NCBI GenBank assembly: GCA_002414205.1
Contig: DHYQ01000028.1
Coordinates: forward strand, 1-7,034
Direction: 5' to 3'
Length of the DNA: 7,034 nucleotides
Source of the DNA: Gallionellaceae bacterium UBA5126
Lineage (GTDB): Bacteria > Pseudomonadota > Gammaproteobacteria > Burkholderiales > Gallionellaceae
In this document: in pieces, positions 1 through 7,034 of the stretch
How positions within the stretch are numbered: the first letter of the stretch is position 1
How the letters are laid out: the number at the start of each line of letters is the position of its first letter
Made by a program: the position numbers and the translations under genes
Notes under the pieces: model-generated
What the model was told of the DNA's origin: nothing
Databases searched by the model: none
The model's input: only the letters and a program-made list of their open reading frames with translations

Positions 1-615
1 GTGGGCGCGTTGCCCATTTTGTTTGCCATCACGCTGCACGAGGCGGCGCATGCTTATGCGGCCTGGTATTTCGGCGACGATACGGCGTATCGCCTGGGGC
101 GCACCAGTTTCAATCCTTTGCATCACATCGAGCCGTTTGGCACCATTCTGCTGCCGCTGCTAACGCTGTGGCTGGTCAATTTGCCGTTTGGCTGGGCCAA
201 GCCGGTGCCGGTGGATTTTAGCCGTTTGCGCCATCCCAAGAAGGACATGCTGTGGGTGGCGATTGCCGGGCCGGCGTCCAATTTGCTGATGGCTGTCGGC
301 TGGGGCTTGCTGGGCGGGCTGGCGGCAGCTTTTCCCGGCAATTATTTTGCCGAGCCGCTATCGCAAATGGCCGTGATTGGGGTGTTCATCAACGCCATTT
401 TGCTGGTGCTGAACATGCTGCCGATTCCGCCGCTGGATGGCGGACGGGTCACGGTCAGCCTGTTGCCCATGCCGTATGCCGTCAAACTGGCGCGCATCGA
501 GCCGTATGGGATTTGGATTTTGCTGTTTTTGGCCTTCAGCGGGGTGCTGGATGTGCTGCTGAACCCGCTGATTAGCGGGGTTAAACGTTTGATTTTTGTA
601 CTTTCTGGGATGTAA
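1..615 (+). CDS. Site-2 protease family (M50) membrane zinc metalloprotease, 5' end outside window
   Basis: Predicted intramembrane metalloprotease of the S2P/M50 family, the short form without a PDZ domain. Visible residues (numbered from base 1): the zinc motif HEAAH at 13-17 (His13, Glu14, His17) in the first membrane segment, and the second M50 signature around NMLPIPPLDGG at 138-148, where Asp146 is the expected third zinc ligand. Further hydrophobic segments lie at about 45-62, 84-110, 122-142 and 168-190, so this is a polytopic inner-membrane protein. The GTG at base 1 is probably an internal Val codon: family members usually carry a dozen or so residues before this point, so the true start is likely upstream of the window. 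The stop TAA (613-615) is only 2 nt before trpS, implying cotranscription. The substrate is unknown; members of this short group are poorly characterised. Family assignment is strong, physiological role unassigned. Confidence 0.93.
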   Translation: MGALPILFAITLHEAAHAYAAWYFGDDTAYRLGRTSFNPLHHIEPFGTILLPLLTLWLVNLPFGWAKPVPVDFSRLRHPKKDMLWVAIAGPASNLLMAVGWGLLGGLAAAFPGNYFAEPLSQMAVIGVFINAILLVLNMLPIPPLDGGRVTVSLLPMPYAVKLARIEPYGIWILLFLAFSGVLDVLLNPLISGVKRLIFVLSGM

Positions 616-617
616 AG

Positions 618-1820
618 ATGTTTGCTGATCGCGTGTTGTCGGGGATGCGCCCGACGGGAAGTTTGCATTTGGGCCACTACCACGGTGTGCTGAAAAACTG
701 GGTGAAGATGCAGCACGAATTCGAGTGCCTGTTTTTTGTGGCCGATTGGCACGCGCTGACCACGCATTACGACAATCCGCAGGTGATTGAGCAAAGCGTG
801 TGGGACATGGTGGTGGACTGGCTGGCGGCGGGCGTCGATCCGGCGCATGCCACGCTGTTCATCCAGTCCCGCGTGCCGGAACATGCCGAGCTGCATCTGC
901 TGCTGTCCATGATTACCCCGTTGGGCTGGCTGGAGCGCATGCCGACTTACAAGGATCAACAGGAAAAGCTGTCCGGCAAGGATTTGAGCACCTATGGCTT
1001 CCTCGGCTACCCGCTGCTGCAAAGCGCGGACATCCTGATTTACCGCGCCACGCAAGTGCCGGTGGGCGAAGACCAAGTGCCGCATATCGAATTTACCCGC
1101 GAAATTGCCCGCCGCTTCAACCACATTTACGGGCGCGAAGTCGGTTTTGCCGACAAGGCCGAAGCCGCGATTAAAAAGATGGGGGGCAAAAAAGGTCGTC
1201 TATACAGTGAGTTGCGCACCCGCTATCAGGAACAGGGCGACGAAGAAGCCCTGCTGGCGGGCAAGGCGCTGTTGGACGAGCAACAAAACCTGTCGCACGG
1301 TGACCGCGAACGCCTGTTCGGCTATCTGGAAGGCAGCGGCAAAATGATTCTGTCCGAGCCGCAAGCCATGCTCACCGCCGCCTCGCGCATGCCCGGTCTG
1401 GATGGACAAAAAATGTCCAAATCCTACGGCAACACCCTGACCTTGCGCGAAGATGAAGCCAGCGTCAGCAAAAAAATCCGCACCATGCCCACCGACCCGG
1501 CGCGCATCCGCCGCACCGACCCCGGCAATCCTGACAAATGCCCGGTGTGGCAATTGCATCAGGTTTATTCCAGCGACGACACCCGGCAATGGGTGCGCCA
1601 AGGCTGCACCAGCGCCGCCATCGGCTGCATCGAATGCAAACAACCGGTGATCCAAGGCGTGCTGGACGAACAACGCCCCATGCGCGAACGCGCCCAGTAC
1701 TACCTCGATGACCCCACCCTGGTGCGCAACATCATCGCCGACGGCTGCGAAAAAGCCCGCAAACTCGCCACCGAAACCATGCGCGACGTGCGCGAGGCGA
1801 TGGGGTTGAGCTATAGCTAA
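618..1820 (+). CDS. trpS: Tryptophan--tRNA ligase (TrpRS), long betaproteobacterial form
   Basis: Cytoplasmic class Ic aminoacyl-tRNA synthetase that activates tryptophan with ATP and charges tRNA-Trp. The HIGH-type signature is HLGH at 17-20, just after SGMRPTG (8-14). The KMSKS loop is exact at 265-269 within GQKMSKSYGN. The conserved PVGEDQVPHIE block is at 148-158. The protein is 400 residues, whereas the common bacterial form is about 330-340. The extra length lies mostly between about residues 180 and 245, a charged helical-looking stretch before KMSKS. The C-terminal part (CPVWQLHQVYS, then GCIECKQPV near 335-345) matches what I know of betaproteobacterial TrpRS. The ATG at 618 is preceded by a weak Shine-Dalgarno-like GGGA (607-610) inside the upstream protease gene. 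No leader peptide or attenuator is visible, and control is probably from the promoter upstream of the protease gene. Confidence 0.97.
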   Translation: MFADRVLSGMRPTGSLHLGHYHGVLKNWVKMQHEFECLFFVADWHALTTHYDNPQVIEQSVWDMVVDWLAAGVDPAHATLFIQSRVPEHAELHLLLSMITPLGWLERMPTYKDQQEKLSGKDLSTYGFLGYPLLQSADILIYRATQVPVGEDQVPHIEFTREIARRFNHIYGREVGFADKAEAAIKKMGGKKGRLYSELRTRYQEQGDEEALLAGKALLDEQQNLSHGDRERLFGYLEGSGKMILSEPQAMLTAASRMPGLDGQKMSKSYGNTLTLREDEASVSKKIRTMPTDPARIRRTDPGNPDKCPVWQLHQVYSSDDTRQWVRQGCTSAAIGCIECKQPVIQGVLDEQRPMRERAQYYLDDPTLVRNIIADGCEKARKLATETMRDVREAMGLSYS

Positions 1821-2566
<746 letters not shown>

Positions 2567-2577
2567 TGCCCTAACAC

Positions 2578-3129
2578 ATGAAAATCCACATTTCCCTCAC
2601 CGAGCAGTGTCTGCATCTACTGGATGACAGCGGGCAGTTGCTGCGCCGCTATGCCATTTCCAGCGCGCAGAACGGCCCCGGTGAGTTGCGGGATAGCGGT
2701 TGCACGCCGCGTGGTCGGCACATTATCCGGGCGAAAATTGGTGCGGGCTTGCCGCTGGGGGCGGTGTTGGTGGGGCGACGGCCCACGGGGGAGGTTTACA
2801 GCCCGGCGCTGGCGGCGCAGTTTCCGCAGCGCGACTGGATTTTGAGCCGCATCCTGTGGCTGTCCGGCTGCGAGGTGGGCTTTAACCGCCTGGGCCATTG
2901 CGACAGCATGCGCCGCTACATCTACCTGCACGGCACGCCGGAGACGGAGCCGATGGGCGTGCCGCGCTCGCATGGCTGCATCCGCATGCGCAATGCCGAC
3001 ATCATCGAATTGTTCGAGCGCGTGCCATGTGGCACGGGGGTGGAAATTTTTGAGCATGCCGCGCCGCCGGTCAGCCCCCTCTCCGCCAGTCATGTCGTGG
3101 GTTGCAGGCTTGGCGGCTCCTTGGGATAA
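2578..3129 (+). CDS. L,D-transpeptidase (YkuD domain) without signal peptide
   Basis: YkuD-fold cysteine transpeptidase. Family members act on peptidoglycan tetrapeptide stems, making 3-3 cross-links or attaching proteins, and are usually periplasmic. The catalytic block is clear: HG at 118-119, then SHGCIRM at 131-137 with nucleophile Cys134, His132 and Arg136, in the canonical HG...SHGC(I/V)R arrangement. The domain begins almost at residue 1 and ends near residue 160. The last 23 residues (AAPPVSPLSA onward) are a proline-rich tail of no recognisable family. The start cannot be moved upstream, because an in-frame TAA lies at 2572-2574. There is no hydrophobic signal sequence and no good Shine-Dalgarno site, so expression could depend on upstream translation or on a weak start. 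It lies 76 nt after tadA with repeat B between. Which L,D-transpeptidase reaction it performs cannot be told from sequence. Confidence 0.9.
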   Translation: MKIHISLTEQCLHLLDDSGQLLRRYAISSAQNGPGELRDSGCTPRGRHIIRAKIGAGLPLGAVLVGRRPTGEVYSPALAAQFPQRDWILSRILWLSGCEVGFNRLGHCDSMRRYIYLHGTPETEPMGVPRSHGCIRMRNADIIELFERVPCGTGVEIFEHAAPPVSPLSASHVVGCRLGGSLG

Positions 3130-3158
3130 TGCCCCTCAACACCAGCGCGGGTGTGCCA

Positions 3159-3185
3159 TTGACGGGCCGCCCGTGTTTTTATGAT
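3159..3185 (+). promoter_or_regulatory. Possible sigma-70 promoter for the PAS-GGDEF-EAL gene
   Basis: TTGACG at 3159-3164 resembles a -35 element and TATGAT at 3180-3185 a -10 element. The spacer is 15 nt, shorter than the ideal 17. Transcription would start near 3192, about 40 nt before the ATG at 3233. The proposed spacer coincides with the terminator hairpin, so the two signals overlap. The element matches are seen; promoter function is inference. Confidence 0.35.
3162..3180 (+). terminator. Probable intrinsic terminator after the L,D-transpeptidase gene
   Basis: ACGGG (3162-3166) pairs with CCCGT (3170-3174) around a 3-nt CCG loop, then G and a run of five T (3176-3180). The stem is short but GC-rich. 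A second small hairpin, ACACC (3139-3143) with GGTGT (3150-3154), lies just before it. It is placed 32 nt after the stop codon, where a terminator is expected, and would separate the upstream housekeeping genes from the sensor gene. Confidence 0.55.
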
Positions 3186-3232
3186 GCTGTTGAATTCATC
3201 TCAAGCGGGATCAACCGAGCGCTACCATCATC

Positions 3233-6200
3233 ATGAACAATTACGCTTTATTGATCGAACAATCGCCACTGGCGACGCAAATTTTGGGCCGGGACGGCAA
3301 AACGCTTCAAGTTAACACCACCTGGGAAAAACTCTGGGGCGTGCCGTTCACCGCACTGGCGGACTACAACCTGTTGCAAGATCCGCAGTTGATTGCGGCA
3401 GGTGTCGTGGCGAAACTGCATGAGGTGTTTGCAGGGGCATGTATCCAGTTCCCCGAAATGGAATATGACCGCAGCAGTACGCCTGAGGTGTCGGGTTCCG
3501 GCGGAAAACTCTGGGTGCGCACGCACGCCTATCCGATTCGCAACGAATCCGGGCACATTGAGGAAATCGTTCTACTTCAGGAAGATACCAGCCTCAGCCA
3601 CGTCAATCAGGAACGCGTGCGGCTGTATCAAAAAATTTTCGAGCGATCGAATGATGCGATCGCCATCATTGATCCTGCGGGTCATTATCTGGAACAAAAT
3701 CAAGCCCATCGCAACTTGTTGGGGTATGACGATCAAGATTTGATCGGCCTGACGCCAGCGATATATTTGGGGGAAACTGCCTACGCGTCGTTGGTGCATG
3801 AACTCACCGCGTCTGGCAACGCCAGTGGCGAATATCCTGCACGCACTAAATCGGGCGCAGAAAAGCTGCTGTATATGTCGGCATTTTCCCTCAAGAACGA
3901 TGATGGTTCGGTACGCTGCCATGTTGGCATCAAGCGTGACATCACCGAGCAGAAACGCGCTGCGCAGGCCTTGCAGGAAAGCGAGCAGCGCTTCCGCGAC
4001 CTGTTCGAGAAATCGCCTGATCCATGCTGGATCATCAACGAAGACAATTTGTTCATGCTGTGCAACCAAGCGGCGGCGGATCTTTTGGGCTACGACAGCA
4101 TCGCAGAGCTGGCCGCTACCCATCCCTCGCGCTTGTCGCCGGAAATCCAGCCGGATGGTCGCACTTCCTTCGAGCACGCTAACGCCATGATGGCGCGGGC
4201 ACATGCCCAGGGTGTACATCGCTTTGAATGGACGCATCAACGCAAAAATGGCGAGTGTTTCCCGGTCGAAGTGACGCTGGCGCACATTGAGTTCGCCGGT
4301 CACAAACAACTGTATTGCGTCTGGCGCGACATCAGCGCGCGCAAGGCCACCGAAGAAAAATTGCGCGTCAGCGAAGAGCGCTTTGCGTTTGCCATGGCCG
4401 GTGCCAACGACGGCTTATGGGACTGGAACCTGCTGACCAACGAGGTCTATTACTCACCCCGCTGGTGCACCATGCTGGGCTATCAGCCGGATGAATTGCC
4501 TGCCACATTGGATACTTGGGGGCAATTGGTTCACCCGGCAGACAAAGACCGGACACTCGCCCACGTGACCGCCTATCTGAACGGTGAAACAGAGCGCTAT
4601 GAGGCGGAATTTCGCATGCGGCACAAGGCGGGCGCAGAGGTGGTCATCCTGGCCCGTGCCCGCATGGTGCTGAAGCACGATGGTCAGCCCATACGTCTGG
4701 TGGGCACCCACGTAGACATCACCGAGCGCAAACAGACCGAGCAAGCGTTGCGCACCGCGCTGTCGGTGCAGCAGGCGACGCTGGAATCTACTGCCGATGG
4801 CATTCTGGTGGTGGCTGACAATGGCAAATGGTCAGCCTACAACCAGAAATTCATCGACATTTGGCAGATTCCAGCGGAAATCATGGCTTCAGGGGACGAC
4901 CAGCAGGCGCTAAGCCATGTACTGTCCCAACTGGCCGATCCGCAAGCCTTTATCGACAAAGTGCTGGCGCTGTATGCTGCGCCGGAGGCAACCAGCTTCG
5001 ACCTCATCAAGTTCAAGGATGGGCGTTTTTTTGAACGCTACTCGACGGCACAAAAAATCGGCGAACAGATCGTTGGGCGAGTGTGGAGCTTCCGGGATGT
5101 CACGGAACGCCACTTGGCTGAGCTACGTTTGCGGGAAAGTGAAGAAAAATATCGCGGCATTTTTGATGATTCCGTGGCGGCGATTTATGTTTTCGACAAC
5201 GACAAGCGCTTCATCGACAGCAATCAGGCTGGGCTGGAGTTGCTGGGCTATTCCCGCGACGAGCTGCTGCGCTTGCGCATCCCGGATGTGGATGCTGACC
5301 ACGGCGCGGTGCAACCGGCGCACCGGCATTTGCTCTCCGGTGGGCGCATCGTCAATTTTGAGCATCGGCTGGTGCGCAAGGATGGGCAAATCATTACCGT
5401 GCTGAATAATTCCAAAGACCTAACCGATGACGCGGGCGAGGTGATCGGTATGCAAAGCACCCTGCTGGACATCACCGAACGCAAGCGCGCCGAGGAGCAA
5501 ATTCAGCAATTGGCGTATTACGATTATCTGACCGGGCTACCCAATCGGCGGCTGTTCCGGGATCGGCTGGTGCAGGAGATTAAATGGGCAGATCGCAACC
5601 ACACTGGTTTGGCGCTGCTGTATATCGACCTGGATCGCTTCAAGGAAATCAATGACACCTTGGGTCACGACAAGGGCGATCAGTTGCTGATTGAGGCCAC
5701 CGGACGCATTCAGCAGCATGTGCGTAAGACGGACAGTTTCGCCCGCTTGGGCGGAGACGAGTTCATCATCCTATTACCGCAACATGAAGAAAGCGCCAAC
5801 ATCGACCGGGTGGTGCAAAGCGTATTGCAGGATTTGTCCACGCCATTTGATTTGGGCGACGGTGACCAGGGACATATCTCCTGTAGCATCGGCATCGTGC
5901 TGTATCCACAGGATGCCGCGAATGTCGATGAATTGTTGCGCCACGCCGATCAAGCCATGTATGCGGCGAAGTCCAAAGGGCGCAATGGCTTCAGCTATTT
6001 CACCCGCAAAATGCAGGCAGAGGCAGAGCGGAAAGTCAGCCTGACCAATGACTTGCGACAGGCCTTGGCTGCACAACAACTGGAAGTGTATTACCAGCCG
6101 ATCGTTGAAGCGCACAGCGGACGTATTGTGAAGGCGGAAGCCTTGTTGCGCTGGCATCACCCCACCCTAGGGATGCTGAGTCCCTGCGTGTTTATTCCGC

Positions 6201-6796
6201 TGGCGGAAGAGTCCGGGCTGATTATCGAGATTGGCGAATGGGTGTTTATGGAAGCCTTGCGCACCCTGCTGGCCTGGCGCGACAGTACCGGGCAACTGAT
6301 TCCCATGAGCGTCAATAAATCACCGGTGCAATTTATCCGCGCGGAGCGCCACCCGTGGCTGGAACACTATCTCAGTTCAACGCTGCCGGAAAACAGCATC
6401 ACCGTGGAAATTACCGAAAGCCTGCTGTTATCCGATTCCAACCGGGTAAAAGATGAATTGGACTATTTCCGCCAGCAGGGCATCGAAGTGTCGATTGATG
6501 ATTTTGGCACCGGCTTTTCCGCCCTGTCCTACCTGAATCGTTTCCACATCGACTACCTGAAAATCGACCGCTCCTTCGTGCAGGACATTACCACGCAGGC
6601 TTCCAGCCGGGCCTTGACCGAGGCCATTATCATCATGGCGCACAAGTTGGGGATTCGTACCATTGCCGAAGGCGTGGAAACTGAAGCGCAGCGGGATATT
6701 TTGCTGGAAATGGGCTGCGATTATCTTCAAGGCTTTTTGTATTCCCGTCCCATCACCGCCAGCGCGTTTCAAGCACTGCTGACCCAGAAACGCTAA
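3233..6796 (+). CDS. Soluble multi-PAS sensor diguanylate cyclase/phosphodiesterase (6 PAS, GGDEF, EAL)
   Basis: 1187-residue predicted c-di-GMP turnover enzyme. Six PAS-like modules lie at about 3-118, 131-240, 253-370, 383-498 (PAS_3-like, with LWDW at 395-398), 513-625 and 638-750. Most end in a DIT/DIS/DVT-E-x-K type PAC end and linker helix. The GGDEF domain (about 758-920) has DYLTGLPNR (764-772), metal-site DLDRFK (799-804), the exact GGDEF at 840-844, and an inhibitory I-site RKTD (RxxD) at 831-834, five residues before it. The EAL domain (about 935-1187) has EALLR at 969-973, Asn1028, EITES 1059-1063, DDFGTG 1089-1094, LKIDR 1109-1113 and AEGVETE 1145-1151, the residues expected for magnesium binding and hydrolysis. 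Both activities therefore look possible. No transmembrane segment or signal peptide is seen, so it should sense cytoplasmic cues; no LOV-type cysteine motif is visible and ligands are unknown. The ATG at 3233 is the first after an in-frame TGA at 3191; its Shine-Dalgarno is weak. Confidence 0.95.
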   Translation: MNNYALLIEQSPLATQILGRDGKTLQVNTTWEKLWGVPFTALADYNLLQDPQLIAAGVVAKLHEVFAGACIQFPEMEYDRSSTPEVSGSGGKLWVRTHAYPIRNESGHIEEIVLLQEDTSLSHVNQERVRLYQKIFERSNDAIAIIDPAGHYLEQNQAHRNLLGYDDQDLIGLTPAIYLGETAYASLVHELTASGNASGEYPARTKSGAEKLLYMSAFSLKNDDGSVRCHVGIKRDITEQKRAAQALQESEQRFRDLFEKSPDPCWIINEDNLFMLCNQAAADLLGYDSIAELAATHPSRLSPEIQPDGRTSFEHANAMMARAHAQGVHRFEWTHQRKNGECFPVEVTLAHIEFAGHKQLYCVWRDISARKATEEKLRVSEERFAFAMAGANDGLWDWNLLTNEVYYSPRWCTMLGYQPDELPATLDTWGQLVHPADKDRTLAHVTAYLNGETERYEAEFRMRHKAGAEVVILARARMVLKHDGQPIRLVGTHVDITERKQTEQALRTALSVQQATLESTADGILVVADNGKWSAYNQKFIDIWQIPAEIMASGDDQQALSHVLSQLADPQAFIDKVLALYAAPEATSFDLIKFKDGRFFERYSTAQKIGEQIVGRVWSFRDVTERHLAELRLRESEEKYRGIFDDSVAAIYVFDNDKRFIDSNQAGLELLGYSRDELLRLRIPDVDADHGAVQPAHRHLLSGGRIVNFEHRLVRKDGQIITVLNNSKDLTDDAGEVIGMQSTLLDITERKRAEEQIQQLAYYDYLTGLPNRRLFRDRLVQEIKWADRNHTGLALLYIDLDRFKEINDTLGHDKGDQLLIEATGRIQQHVRKTDSFARLGGDEFIILLPQHEESANIDRVVQSVLQDLSTPFDLGDGDQGHISCSIGIVLYPQDAANVDELLRHADQAMYAAKSKGRNGFSYFTRKMQAEAERKVSLTNDLRQALAAQQLEVYYQPIVEAHSGRIVKAEALLRWHHPTLGMLSPCVFIPLAEESGLIIEIGEWVFMEALRTLLAWRDSTGQLIPMSVNKSPVQFIRAERHPWLEHYLSSTLPENSITVEITESLLLSDSNRVKDELDYFRQQGIEVSIDDFGTGFSALSYLNRFHIDYLKIDRSFVQDITTQASSRALTEAIIIMAHKLGIRTIAEGVETEAQRDILLEMGCDYLQGFLYSRPITASAFQALLTQKR

Positions 6797-6822
6797 ACAG
6801 CGGGCCACCGGCACAAATTGAA

Positions 6823-6827
6823 AAGGA
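6823..6827 (+). promoter_or_regulatory. Shine-Dalgarno site of the small lipoprotein gene
   Basis: AAGGA lies 9 nt before the ATG at 6837, one of the better ribosome binding sites in the window. The 40-nt gap after the sensor gene has no T-run terminator, so readthrough from the sensor gene is plausible. Confidence 0.65.
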
Positions 6828-6836
6828 AATCGCCAG

Positions 6837-7034
6837 ATGAAATGGTTGTCATTATTGGGATGCGTGCTGGCAGGCTGTAGCCAGTTGGGGGTGGATGGCC
6901 GCGCCCTGTATGAAGGCACCCGCCAAAGTGCCGAGGCCAATTGCAACCGCCAGCCGGACGACGCCCGCCAGCGCTGTTTGCAGCACGTCAACCGCGAAAC
7001 TTACGATGATTACCAGCGCCAGCGCCAGCAGGAT
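6837..7034 (+). CDS. Small putative outer-membrane lipoprotein, 3' end outside window
   Basis: An open frame of 66 codons runs to the window edge. It begins with a very short lipoprotein signal peptide, MKWLSLLGCVLAGC, with lipobox LAGC and lipidation Cys14. Residue +2 is Ser rather than Asp, which by the enterobacterial Lol rule favours the outer membrane. The mature part is hydrophilic and rich in Arg, Gln and Asp, with a Cys pair at 36 and 47 (spacing CX10C) that could form a disulfide, and a Tyr/Gln/Arg-rich stretch (DDYQRQRQQ) at the visible end. I do not recognise the family. The start is supported by the AAGGA site and the lipobox position. It follows the sensor gene by 40 nt on the same strand, so cotranscription is possible, though a functional link to c-di-GMP is only speculation. 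Confidence 0.75.
   Translation, partial: MKWLSLLGCVLAGCSQLGVDGRALYEGTRQSAEANCNRQPDDARQRCLQHVNRETYDDYQRQRQQD

Noticed and set aside
342..1124. A 260-codon open frame on the minus strand
   Set aside because: It is antisense to the protease and trpS genes, whose motifs are unambiguous; long antisense frames are common in GC-rich coding DNA.
2700..3184. Overlapping + strand frames within and after the L,D-transpeptidase gene
   Set aside because: They are out-of-frame shadows of a gene whose catalytic motif is in the other frame; none shows a recognisable domain or start signal.
6428..6991. A 187-codon open frame on the minus strand
   Set aside because: It lies antisense to the EAL domain and the lipoprotein start, both well supported, and its translation resembles no family I know.

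Overview
The window looks like a piece of a betaproteobacterial chromosome, possibly near the Nitrosomonadales or Gallionella-type lineages. The main evidence is the roughly 400-residue tryptophanyl-tRNA synthetase with a long insert before KMSKS, which I know from Betaproteobacteria. The moderately high GC, the paired dispersed palindromes and the very long PAS-GGDEF-EAL protein fit this. The taxon is an inference, because no rRNA or other marker is present. All real genes are on the + strand.

Layout. (i) 1-1820: the 3' part of a membrane-embedded M50/S2P-type metalloprotease, followed after 2 nt by trpS, so the two are very probably cotranscribed. (ii) 1821-1961: an intergenic stretch filled by a paired inverted repeat (family A). 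(iii) 1962-2501: tadA, the tRNA adenosine-34 deaminase; its last codons and stop lie inside a second, unrelated paired inverted repeat (family B, 2471-2566). (iv) 2578-3129: a YkuD-type L,D-transpeptidase without a signal peptide, followed by a probable terminator and a possible promoter. (v) 3233-6796: a 1187-residue soluble sensor with six PAS-like modules, then a GGDEF domain with I-site and an EAL domain with its key residues, so a c-di-GMP synthase/phosphodiesterase candidate. (vi) 6837 to the window edge: the start of a small lipoprotein gene.

Functional picture. The first half is housekeeping (protein processing, tRNA charging, wobble-inosine editing of tRNA-Arg). The second half is envelope and signalling (peptidoglycan cross-link chemistry, c-di-GMP turnover, a lipoprotein). 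The genes do not form one pathway, and I see no defence system, prophage, CRISPR array or insertion sequence.

The most interesting structure is not protein coding. tadA is bracketed by two different REPIN-like elements, each a pair of inverted copies of a small hairpin. In both families the two copies differ by compensatory base-pair changes, which points to selection on the folded form. The downstream element supplies the last residues and stop codon of TadA, and the upstream one ends a few bases before its ribosome binding site.
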